Shown here in pieces: positions 21,096 to 29,497 of a DNA stretch of 43,082 bases. The stretch is taken from NCBI GenBank assembly GCA_013151505.1, contig JAADID010000060.1, positions 1 through 43,082 on the forward strand, read 5' to 3'. The notes under the pieces were generated by a model. It saw only the letters and a list, made by a program, of their open reading frames with translations, searched no databases and was not told where the DNA came from. The position numbers and the translations under genes were made by a program. Source of the stretch: Chlorobiota bacterium (GTDB taxonomy: Bacteria; Bacteroidota; Bacteroidia; Bacteroidales; F082). Numbering within the stretch: the first letter of the stretch is position 1; each line of letters starts with the position of its first letter.

Positions 21096-22868
21096 ATGCA
21101 CGGTATCAGGGATTTTTTACATCGAAGACTGGTTTTTAATTCTTCCCGGCAAAGAAGGTTTGTTCTTCTGCTTAGCCTTGCTATCGGCATTTTGAGCGGG
21201 TTGGCTGCCGTATTCTTAAAAAACCTGGTTCACCATGCTACCAACTTCATCATGCACGGTTTCGATTTTGCCGAAGGCAATTACCTTTATCTTGTTTTAC
21301 CTTTGATCGGCATCGGGCTGACAATTCTATTCACGCTGTATGCAATCAAAGATGATATCAGTCATGGGGTGGCACGCATTCTTTATGCCATCTCAAAAAA
21401 GAACGGTAAAATAGAACGGCACAATATGTACTCCTCAATGATAGGCAGTACGCTGACCATTGGCTTTGGCGGCTCTATGGGGCTTGAGGCACCCATCGTG
21501 CTTACCGGAAGCGCTCTCGGTTCATTCCTTGGGCGAAGCTTTCACCTGAACCGTAAAACCGTGACCATCCTCGTTGGCGCCGGAGCCACCGGAGCGCTGG
21601 CCGGTATTTTTAAAGCGCCCATTGCAGCCGTTGTCTTTTCCCTTGAAGTACTGATGCTTGACCTGACTATGGTCACGCTGATACCTTTGCTGATATCCTC
21701 GGCAACTGCTGCTACCATTGCCTTTTTCTTTATGGGTTCGAATGTGATGTTTTCATTTGAACTGATTAATCCCTTTTATTTAAAACACCTGCACTGGTAT
21801 ATTTTTCTCGGCATATTTACCGGACTCATATCCGTTTATTTTACGCGCACCACACTTTTTATCGAATCGGGCATGAACCGGATAAAACACAAGTGGCAAA
21901 AGTGGCTTATTGGCGGAATACTTCTCGGCGTTATGATCTACATTTTCCCCGCATTATACGGGGAAGGTTATCAGTTTATGTACGACCTTGTCAACCAGAA
22001 AACCACCGGTCTTATTAACGAAACGCTGTTTGGCGGTGTAAGCGGTGTCTGGTATTTCATCTTTCTGCTGGGGATGATCATGGTGTTCAAAGTAGTAGCC
22101 ATGGCCATTACCGGCGGCAGCGGCGGAGTAGGAGGCATTTTTGCCCCTTCGCTTTTCGTGGGGAGTGTCAGCGGTGTTTTTTTCAGTAAAATGATCAACC
22201 AATTGTGGCCACTGGCAGAGGTGCCGGAGAAAAACATGGCCCTCGTGGGTATGGCCGGAGTGATGGCAGGTGTGATGCAGGCCCCGCTGACCGGCATCTT
22301 CCTGATCGCTGAAAGTACGGGTGGGTACGAATTGTTTACACCGTTGATGTTTACGGCTGTCATATCGTACCTGACGATGAGATTATTTGAGCCGCGCAGC
22401 ATTTATACCAAACGGCTCGCCGAACGGGGCGAACTGATGACCCACGACAAAGACCGGAATGTTCTGCAAATGATGAAAGTTTCGCAACTTATCGAAACAA
22501 ATTTCCGAAAAGTGGACGTCAATGGCACCATGCACGATTTTATCAAAGAAGTTTCCAAATCGCAACGAAATGTATTTCCGGTGGTGGACCAGGAGGGTAT
22601 TTTTTATGGAGTTATTTTCATCAACGACATCCGCCACATGATCTTCAATACCGAACTCTGGGATACCACACTGGTGAAAGACCTTATGTTTATGCCGGAT
22701 ACCATTGTTGACCCTGACGAATCCATGGAATCGGTAGCTGCAAAATTCCAGAATACCGAGCATTTCAACCTTCCGGTAATCAAAGACGGAAAATACCTCG
22801 GTTTTGTTTCCAGGGCAAAAGTTTTTTCAACCTACCGGAAATTGCTTCGTGAGTTCTCGGATGAATAG
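21096..22868 (+). CDS. ClC-family chloride channel/transporter with C-terminal CBS domains (paralogue 2)
   Basis: FGGSMGLEAPIVLTGSALGS, APIAAVVFSLEVLMLD, GGVGGIFAPSLFVG; CBS domains; collinear with paralogue 1. Confidence 0.95.
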   Translation: MHGIRDFLHRRLVFNSSRQRRFVLLLSLAIGILSGLAAVFLKNLVHHATNFIMHGFDFAEGNYLYLVLPLIGIGLTILFTLYAIKDDISHGVARILYAISKKNGKIERHNMYSSMIGSTLTIGFGGSMGLEAPIVLTGSALGSFLGRSFHLNRKTVTILVGAGATGALAGIFKAPIAAVVFSLEVLMLDLTMVTLIPLLISSATAATIAFFFMGSNVMFSFELINPFYLKHLHWYIFLGIFTGLISVYFTRTTLFIESGMNRIKHKWQKWLIGGILLGVMIYIFPALYGEGYQFMYDLVNQKTTGLINETLFGGVSGVWYFIFLLGMIMVFKVVAMAITGGSGGVGGIFAPSLFVGSVSGVFFSKMINQLWPLAEVPEKNMALVGMAGVMAGVMQAPLTGIFLIAESTGGYELFTPLMFTAVISYLTMRLFEPRSIYTKRLAERGELMTHDKDRNVLQMMKVSQLIETNFRKVDVNGTMHDFIKEVSKSQRNVFPVVDQEGIFYGVIFINDIRHMIFNTELWDTTLVKDLMFMPDTIVDPDESMESVAAKFQNTEHFNLPVIKDGKYLGFVSRAKVFSTYRKLLREFSDE

Positions 22869-22948
22869 AGTGTGCGAGGGAAGATTTGCCTATGAGGGGA
22901 TAATATTTGTTTAACAAATTTTAGAATAGCCGCATTAGCAGATGACTA

Positions 22949-22976
22949 TTGTTTATCAATATTATCCGTACTTTTG
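22949..22976 (+). promoter_or_regulatory. Complete Bacteroidetes-type promoter TTG-N17-TACTTTTG upstream of the PTPS gene
   Basis: TTG at 22949-22951, TACTTTTG at 22969-22976, ATG at 22997. Confidence 0.6.
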
Positions 22977-22996
22977 CCCCTCAAATTTTTAGTTCA

Positions 22997-23419
22997 ATGA
23001 TCCATATCACACGGCGCGAACGGTTCAATGCTGCACACCGGCTGTTCAGGGAAGATTTTTCGGACCAACAAAACCTTGAAGTGTTCGGAAAATGTTCAAA
23101 CCCCAAATGGCACGGACACAATTATGAACTGTTTGTTACCGTTAAAGGAGATATAGATGAAAAAACCGGTTTCCTTGTCAACCTTAAAAAGTTGAGTAAA
23201 ATAATCCGGGATCATGTTATTGAAAAGCTTGACCATAAAAACATAAATCTTGAAGTGGAGTTCATGCAGGACAAACTGGCTTCAACGGAAAATCTGGCAG
23301 TAGGTATCTGGAATGAGCTTGAACCGCACATTAAGGGATTAGATGCTGAACTGCACTGTGTTAAAGTGGTTGAATCGGAAAACAATTTTGTGGAATATTA
23401 CGGAGACCGGAATGAATAA
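22997..23419 (+). CDS. 6-pyruvoyl tetrahydropterin synthase / QueD family protein
   Basis: ERFNAAHRL and GKCSNPKWHGHNYEL zinc/catalytic motifs, C-terminal VVESENNFVEYYG. Confidence 0.92.
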   Translation: MIHITRRERFNAAHRLFREDFSDQQNLEVFGKCSNPKWHGHNYELFVTVKGDIDEKTGFLVNLKKLSKIIRDHVIEKLDHKNINLEVEFMQDKLASTENLAVGIWNELEPHIKGLDAELHCVKVVESENNFVEYYGDRNE

Positions 23420-23486
23420 ATTATTTTGAATGCCGGTCTGACTCTGGCACTCTATTTGAGAATAAGGCTTTTATATTCAAAAAATA

Positions 23487-24104
23487 ATGGATAAACCAAA
23501 AGAATTATTAGGATACGAAAAGATAGAAAAGTTTGCTCCCGAAAAGCTGAAGCAACTGGAATATCATTACCGGGAAATACTTAAGCTGATCGAAGAAAAC
23601 CCGGAACGGGAAGGACTGCAGGAAACTCCTTTCCGCGTAGCAAAATCTATACAGTTCCTTACACAGGGTTATTATCATGACCCTGAAGAAATCCTGCGTT
23701 CTGCCAAATTCAAAGAAGATTACAGGGAAATGGTCATCGTGAAAGACATTGATATTTTTTCGATGTGTGAACACCACATGATCCCGTTTATCGGGAAAGC
23801 GCACGTGGCATACATCCCCAACGGATACATAACGGGGCTGAGCAAAATTGCGCGTGTGGTGGAAGCTTATTCTCGAAGGCTCCAGGTTCAGGAACGGCTG
23901 ACAACGCAGATCAAGGAAACTATTCAAAAGGTATTGAATCCGCTGGGTGTTGCTGTTGTCATTGAAGCCAGGCACCTGTGTATGGCCATGCGCGGAATTC
24001 AGAAGCAAAACTCGGTGACAACCACATCGGACTTTACCGGAGCTTTTGAACGTTCCGAGACCAGAGCAGAATTCATCAGTCTGATATCATCAAAACTTTC
24101 ATAA
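23487..24104 (+). CDS. folE: GTP cyclohydrolase I
   Basis: [87 protein letters not shown]. Confidence 0.97.
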   Translation: MDKPKELLGYEKIEKFAPEKLKQLEYHYREILKLIEENPEREGLQETPFRVAKSIQFLTQGYYHDPEEILRSAKFKEDYREMVIVKDIDIFSMCEHHMIPFIGKAHVAYIPNGYITGLSKIARVVEAYSRRLQVQERLTTQIKETIQKVLNPLGVAVVIEARHLCMAMRGIQKQNSVTTTSDFTGAFERSETRAEFISLISSKLS

Positions 24105-24129
24105 TCTGAAAATTTAAAAAATTAATAAT

Positions 24130-24858
24130 ATGGAAAATCTGAATAAACCTATCGGTTATGCTCCTGATCGGCAACTGTCGGCTACCGTTGCCCGGACTTA
24201 CCTTTCAGGAGTTTTCATGTGGATGTTTATCGCACTGGGCATCACTGCCGCAACAGCCTGGTTGTTTGCGACAACACCGGAACTGATCAGTGTGCTTCAC
24301 AATCCGGAAACTGGTGGAATGTCAATTACCGGCTGGATCGTCATGCTGGCTCCACTTGGAATTGTCATCTGGATGTCTGCCGGTTACCGCAAATTATCGG
24401 CTTCGTCAATGCTGATGATTTTCGTGCTGTTTTCCATTTTAATGGGAGCCAGTCTGAGTTTTATCTTCCTGACATTTACAGGAGCATCCATTGCCAAAAC
24501 ATTTGTCATCACGGCAGCCATGTTCGGGTTTATGGCGGTACTGGGATATACGACCAAAACCGATCTGACCAAATTCGGAAGCATCATGTACATGGGTTTG
24601 ATCGGTCTTATCATTGCCAGCCTGGTGAATATGTTCACGCAAAGCAGCACCATGGATTACATTATCAGTTTTATCGGCGTGCTGGTCTTTACCGGACTAA
24701 CGGCTTATGACGTGCAGAAGCTGAAGAGAATCGGCGCCCAGTTAACGGAAGAAGGAGAGAATACCCGTAAAATGACCATCATGGGATCTTTAACTTTATA
24801 TCTCGATTTTATCAATTTGTTTTTATTTTTGCTGCGATTTCTCGGTAATCGCCGTTAA
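24130..24858 (+). CDS. Bax inhibitor-1/YccA family membrane protein
   Basis: Seven TM pattern; FMAVLGYTTKTDLTKFGSIMYMGLIGLIIASLVN, TGLTAYDVQKLK, LTLYLDFINLFLFLLR. Confidence 0.94.
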   Translation: MENLNKPIGYAPDRQLSATVARTYLSGVFMWMFIALGITAATAWLFATTPELISVLHNPETGGMSITGWIVMLAPLGIVIWMSAGYRKLSASSMLMIFVLFSILMGASLSFIFLTFTGASIAKTFVITAAMFGFMAVLGYTTKTDLTKFGSIMYMGLIGLIIASLVNMFTQSSTMDYIISFIGVLVFTGLTAYDVQKLKRIGAQLTEEGENTRKMTIMGSLTLYLDFINLFLFLLRFLGNRR

Positions 24859-24863
24859 ATTTG
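24856..24863 (+). promoter_or_regulatory. -7 element TAAATTTG upstream of fabD
   Basis: TAnnTTTG match overlapping the preceding stop, 25 nt before ATG 24889. Confidence 0.4.
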
Positions 24864-24888
24864 TTCATTAGCCAAAAAAGCCTGATTT

Positions 24889-25770
24889 ATGAATGCATAC
24901 GTTTTTCCCGGTCAGGGAGCCCAGTTTGTCGGAATGGGTAAAGACCTGTACGATTTTTCTTCCAAAGCAAGAGACATGTTCCACAAGGCCAACAGCCTCC
25001 TGAAGTTTAAAATTACGGACCTGATGTTTGAAGGCACGGAAGAAGACCTGAAACAGACCAACGTTACCCAGCCTGCCATCTTTCTTCACTCGGTTATCCT
25101 GGCCAGGGTTATGGAAGACTTCAAACCCGATATGGTTGCGGGACATTCGCTGGGAGAGTTCTCGGCGCTGGTTGCCAACAAAACATTGACATTTGAGGAC
25201 GGACTAAAACTTGTAGCCAAGCGTGCCCATGCTATGCAAAAGGCATGCGAACAGGAACCTTCCACCATGGCAGCCATTATCGGATTGGAAGATGCAGTTG
25301 TAGAACAGGTTTGTGCCGGCATCAAAGAAACCGTTGTTCCTGCAAATTACAACAGTCCGGGACAGGTTGTTATTTCCGGATCGGTAAAAGGTGTTGAAAA
25401 AGCTGTCAGGAAACTGGATGAAGCCGGAGCCAAAAGAACGTTAATCCTGAAGGTTGGCGGCGCCTTTCACTCACCCCTGATGGAGCCTGCCCGGGTAGAA
25501 CTGGCCGAGGCCATCAACAAAACGAAATTCAACAAGGGCGTCTGCCCTATTTATCAAAATGTTACGGGGCAGTCCGTGACGGATCCCGAAATCATAAAAA
25601 CCAACCTTGTCGCCCAGTTAACTTCACCTGTTTGGTGGACGCGCATCATGCAGAATATGATCGCCGACGGCGCCAATAACATCATTGAAGTCGGCCCGGG
25701 AAAAGTACTCCAGGGCTTGTTTAAAAAAATAGACCGCAGGATCAAAACACAGAGTGCGGAAATTTCCTGA
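24889..25770 (+). CDS. fabD: ACP S-malonyltransferase
   Basis: YVFPGQGAQFVGMGKDLY, VAGHSLGEFSALVA, GGAFHSPLMEPAR. Confidence 0.96.
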   Translation: MNAYVFPGQGAQFVGMGKDLYDFSSKARDMFHKANSLLKFKITDLMFEGTEEDLKQTNVTQPAIFLHSVILARVMEDFKPDMVAGHSLGEFSALVANKTLTFEDGLKLVAKRAHAMQKACEQEPSTMAAIIGLEDAVVEQVCAGIKETVVPANYNSPGQVVISGSVKGVEKAVRKLDEAGAKRTLILKVGGAFHSPLMEPARVELAEAINKTKFNKGVCPIYQNVTGQSVTDPEIIKTNLVAQLTSPVWWTRIMQNMIADGANNIIEVGPGKVLQGLFKKIDRRIKTQSAEIS

Positions 25771-25819
25771 ATTTTCACAGCTCCAACCCTGTTGTTTTTA
25801 AAAACGAACAGGTAAATTT

Positions 25820-26185
25820 TTGTCGGAGTTGACTTTGAATAACTTCAATTACAAATACTTTGAGATACTGAATGTGGTTATCCAGAAAGAGCCGGTTGAG
25901 GCCAAGGATTTCTGGTCCATCGTTATGTATGATCCGCAGACAAGGGGGATGCTTCTGACAGATCAGAAATATCCAGCTTTAAACAACAAGCGCAGCAATT
26001 TGACAGTCAATCCCGACGGCTCGGTTGACCTCTACTTCAGCCCCAAAGCGCCCGAAGGCAAAGAAAACAACTGGATACAAACCGTACCCGGCAAAGGATG
26101 GTTCGTCTTGTTCCGTCTCTACGGGCCTCTGGAACCCTGGTTTGATAAGACCTGGAGACTGAATGATTTTGAGTTGGTTAAATAA
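25820..26185 (+). pseudogene. DUF1214 C-terminal fragment of a DUF1254/DUF1214 protein
   Basis: FWSIVMYDPQTRGMLLTDQKYPALNNKRSNLTVNPDGSVDLYFSPKAPEGKENNWIQTVPGKGWFVLFRLYGPLEPWFDKTWRLNDFEL; the N-terminal DUF1254 portion is absent upstream (fabD ends at 25770). Confidence 0.75.
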
Positions 26186-26240
26186 AGTTATATCATAAAA
26201 TATCCTTGATTGATTTAAAACACACAAGGGGAATGATTAC

Positions 26241-26290
26241 AAACCCTGAAGGGGTGTTAAATTATTAGCTCCGGGTTTTAACCCGGGGTG
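26241..26290. repeat. REP-like palindromic intergenic repeat
   Basis: AAACCCTGAAGGGGTG followed by CCGGGTTTTAACCCGG stem-loop (26271-26286). Confidence 0.5.
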
Positions 26291-26482
26291 AAAAAATAAA
26301 GCAATAAACCGTTTTGGCGGTCCCGAGGATTCGGGATTCGATGGCAAAGCCGAAAATCATGACAAAATACAAAGAGGTGTTAATCAGTATTTTACAAAAT
26401 TATAAACAAATAAAAAAAGGCATATTCATTAATTCTGGTTATTACACTGTACAGTTGTCAGCAAAAACAGGAAATATAATCC

Positions 26483-27050
26483 GGTGCAAAGACAGGTTCC
26501 GACATCCAATATGAGTCGAACGGATATCTGGCCAAATCATCCGTAGTCAAAATGAAAAAGGACTACAAACTGATGAAAGCCGTTTCGGCTTACGAATACG
26601 GTCTGCCCACACTCGGTATCTACACCTGGTACAAGGGCCTGACAGAAACCAATGAGTTAGGCGACTGGATCATTCTGAACAGCAGGGAAGCCAAACTCCC
26701 ATTGATGACAGGCAATAACACCATTCTGGCCTGGTCAAAACCGGCCGGGCCAAATGCAGAATTACTAACTGCTAATAATGTAACACCTTATATCCTCGCT
26801 ATGACGGACCTGCGAAACGGCCCGGTGGTGATTGAAGTACTGGCAGCTACCAAAAAAGCCGTGTTATACGGACAAATCGTTGACCACTGGAAATGGGCCA
26901 TTGCCGATGTGGGGCCCATTGGCCTCGACAAGGGCAAAGGCGGAAAATACCTGTTGCTGCCGCCCGATTACAAAGGTAAGGTGCCGAAAGGATATCTGGT
27001 ATTGAACAGCCCGAACTACCGTGTGTACCTTACATTCCGCTCAATCAAAA
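26483..27050 (+). pseudogene. DUF1254 N-terminal fragment, lacking signal peptide and C-terminal half
   Basis: SGAKTGSDIQYESNGYLAKSSVVKMKKDYKLMKAVSAYEYGLPTLGIYTW...GPVVIEVLAATKKAVLYGQIVDHWKWAIADVGPIGLDKGKGGKYLLLPPDYKGKVPKGYLVLNSPNYRVYLTFR; in-frame stop just upstream. Confidence 0.7.
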
Positions 27051-27422
27051 GCCCTGATGTTGGGATTAACATACGAAACCAACAGCCATATCAAAGGTTC
27101 CGACGTAAAGCCCGGTGACAGGCTTACTTTCGAGTGGGGGATCAGCCAGTATTTTACCGATCGTTTCGAAATCGGGATTCAGGGTGGAAACAACTGGCAG
27201 ATAAGTGACGACAGAGGTAGCGAAGTTTGGTGGGATCCTTCGGTGCACGACCGGAAAAGCACACTGGCTTTCTCGGCTAATTACTGGGTAGTAGCCGAAA
27301 AACTCTATCTTGCATTGAAATACGCATTTGATTTCGGCATCCGCCAACGGTTCAAAACCAACATGATGATGCTGAACGTAATTTATACCCCGGGAATTCT
27401 GGACGGGAAAAAAGAAAAGTAA
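27050..27422 (+). pseudogene. C-terminal fragment of an outer-membrane transporter (MetA-pathway of phenol degradation-like)
   Basis: LGLTYETNSHIKGSDVKPGDRLTFEWGISQYFTDRFEIGIQGGNNWQISDDRGSEVWWDPSVHDRKSTLAFSANYWV...KYAFDFGIRQRFKTNMMMLNVIY; no N-terminal half, joined to DUF1254 sequence in another frame. Confidence 0.65.
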
Positions 27423-27429
27423 TCCTGAC

Positions 27430-27463
27430 AAAAACCGTTGCAAATCTGTAACGGTTTTTTTAA
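27430..27463 (+). terminator. Rho-independent terminator
   Basis: AAAAACCGTT / AACGGTTTTT stem with T-tract. Confidence 0.8.
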
Positions 27464-27580
27464 CAGTCTGTTCATATTTAACCTGAGTTCGGTATCAAAA
27501 CGAGATTGTTTTGATTTAAATTTCAACACAAAGTCGTGTACTTCTTATTAATGTAAATTAAACATCTGAGTTAATTAGTC

Positions 27581-27669
27581 GAAAAATCAGTAAATAAATA
27601 TCTTTCTAATTACCCACCCCTTAATCCCCTCCCGAGAGGGGAATATCGGAATTTATTTGCTGATTTTTC
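27581..27669. repeat. 89-bp palindromic element C (inverted core orientation)
   Basis: Arms GAAAAATCAGTAAATAAAT / ATTTATTTGCTGATTTTTC (18/19 complementary) around ACCCACCCCTTAATCCCCTCCCGAGAGGGGA. Confidence 0.75.
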
Positions 27670-27686
27670 TTTATTCCAAGTGGCAA

Positions 27687-27774
27687 AAAAATTCAAAAAT
27701 GATTACCTCTTATCCCCTCCATTGGAGGGGTGTAGGGGTGGGTTATTAAAAAATCCAATCATTTTTGAATTTTT
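27687..27774. repeat. 88-bp palindromic element A
   Basis: Perfect 18-bp terminal inverted repeats AAAAATTCAAAAATGATT / AATCATTTTTGAATTTTT around ATCCCCTCCATTGGAGGGGTGTAGGGGTGGGT. Confidence 0.85.
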
Positions 27775-27975
27775 CTTTTGTCAAAACATTTAAAATGAAT
27801 AAGATACATCCCGAACTCACGTTAATTATATCCGGATAAGCATCAAACCATTTTTTGAAAATTACAATGGTTAATGCCGATAAATAATCAAAGCGATTGA
27901 AAGAGGGAAACGTATTAAACACGCTTCCGGGAATTCGGGATTAATTGATATTCGGTAGTATAACGATAATTTATT

Positions 27976-27983
27976 TATCTTTG
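27976..27983 (+). promoter_or_regulatory. -7 element TATCTTTG upstream of the membrane-protein pair
   Basis: TAnnTTTG match 49 nt before ATG 28033. Confidence 0.4.
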
Positions 27984-28032
27984 ACAGGTTGGCAAACCAC
28001 CGCAAATTGTTTGCTTCTTTTAAAAAAACCGG

Positions 28033-28506
28033 ATGCCCGAAACCGATTTTGCTTTTTCCGAATGGTACCACTTCGCACTGTTGCTGCTGTGGTTGGCTGT
28101 TTTATTTGGCGGACTGTTTTTCTTCAATAAAATTGAAAAGCTTTTCAGGTTAAAGGATGATTTTAGCGATGGGAGCAAAATCGCCGTCGGCTTATTGCTT
28201 ACTTCCTTTATTTTTGGATTTGTCGTTTTTCTGGTTTTGACTTTTTCCGCCGAAACGGCGCATTCAAAAACCGCGATCATCCTTTTTTACGGGCTTGCCT
28301 TTTTGCTGCTGTTACTGAATGCTTTCACCTGTTTCAGGAACTACCTGTTACAAAGCGCGATTATCCGTTTCCTGTTGTTGTCGGCCTTAATGCTTGTTTA
28401 CTTTTATTCCGGCCTGCTTGGCGGCTTGCTGGTGATTGCTCTTTTTGCCCTGGCTGTCATTGTCTTTGCATTGTTGAAAACCAAAAAAATACTGACCATC
28501 AAATGA
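28033..28506 (+). CDS. Small multi-TM membrane protein of unknown function
   Basis: 157 aa, about 5 hydrophobic segments; ATGA-type overlap with next gene. Confidence 0.75.
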   Translation: MPETDFAFSEWYHFALLLLWLAVLFGGLFFFNKIEKLFRLKDDFSDGSKIAVGLLLTSFIFGFVVFLVLTFSAETAHSKTAIILFYGLAFLLLLLNAFTCFRNYLLQSAIIRFLLLSALMLVYFYSGLLGGLLVIALFALAVIVFALLKTKKILTIK

Positions 28507-29336
28507 TAAATTTTTTCCTTTCCATTTTGTTCGGTGTCGTTTCCGGCTTTCTGTTGGCCGTTTCCATCCGCTACGGACTCAGAGGCGCTTCCAGACTGGA
28601 CGACTTTTTTTCAGACAAACGCAATTCCAATTACTCCGGTTTTGAATGGTACTACCGTATCCCGTTTTCTTTTGGCGTTGTTCCCGAGTATTTTTTCGCC
28701 CTTGTTCTGTCTTACGACAATTATTTCAAGCGAAACTGGTGGGCCCTGAAAACGGCCTCTTTTATTTCGGTTTTGCTGTTTATCGCATTCCTGAAAAGCC
28801 GTTCGGCTGTAACGGCTTATTTTTCCCTGGATTTTCTTAAAGAAGGTGGTATTGGCGCCCTGTTTACTTCCGGCAGTTTTGTGATGTTCATGAATATTAT
28901 TGTTTTGCTTTACGCGGCCTTGTTTGTTTTGATTTGTGTTGAAAGCGTCCGCATGCATGGAGTTTATGCCCCCGTCAGGATTGTCGTTTACAGCCTTTTG
29001 AGTTGGATGATGGCCAGCCTGACGCTCATCACACTTTCCGCCATCGTTTTCATTGCCGTGGTTTATGTCGTCATCAAGGTCATTGTCTTCCTGTTCTTTT
29101 CTTCCCGCCGGAGGCGGAAAAGAGCGGAGGAAGAAGAGGAAGAAGAATCCGCCGGTTTTGTGTTGGGAAAAGGTTTTCGGGCGTTCAAAACAGAACTTTA
29201 CCAATGGGAGCGGGAAGAAAAAAACAGGACTGGAACCAAAAACAGGACTGAAAGAACATCAAAAAGAATAAAGCGGAAAAGGCCGAAAATCAAACGCTCA
29301 TACGGTGGTGACATTCCGCGCCTTCATCCCGACTAA
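28503..29336 (+). CDS. Membrane protein with highly charged C-terminal cytoplasmic tail
   Basis: TM segments then SSRRRRKRAEEEEEEESAG...NRTGTKNRTERTSKRIKRKRPKIKRSYGG; translationally coupled to the upstream ORF. Confidence 0.75.
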   Translation: MINFFLSILFGVVSGFLLAVSIRYGLRGASRLDDFFSDKRNSNYSGFEWYYRIPFSFGVVPEYFFALVLSYDNYFKRNWWALKTASFISVLLFIAFLKSRSAVTAYFSLDFLKEGGIGALFTSGSFVMFMNIIVLLYAALFVLICVESVRMHGVYAPVRIVVYSLLSWMMASLTLITLSAIVFIAVVYVVIKVIVFLFFSSRRRRKRAEEEEEEESAGFVLGKGFRAFKTELYQWEREEKNRTGTKNRTERTSKRIKRKRPKIKRSYGGDIPRLHPD

Positions 29337-29372
29337 ATGAAACGCCAATGAGTACATTGAAAACAAGAAGAA

Positions 29373-29461
29373 AAAAATTCAAAAATGATTACCGCTAATC
29401 CCCTCCGGCGGAGGGGCGAAGGGGTGGGTCAATAAAATAATCCAATCATTTTTGAATTTTT
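29373..29461. repeat. 89-bp palindromic element B, direct-orientation copy of element A
   Basis: Identical 18-bp terminal inverted repeats and near-identical core ATCCCCTCCGGCGGAGGGGCGAAGGGGTGGGT. Confidence 0.85.
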
Positions 29462-29497
29462 CTACGATAGAATTCGATTATTATATTTTCAATATCA

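Noticed and set aside
27581-29461. CRISPR array or integron attC array
   Set aside because: Only three elements, irregular spacing, mixed orientation, no cas or integrase genes; conserved core with variable arms is opposite to attC organisation.
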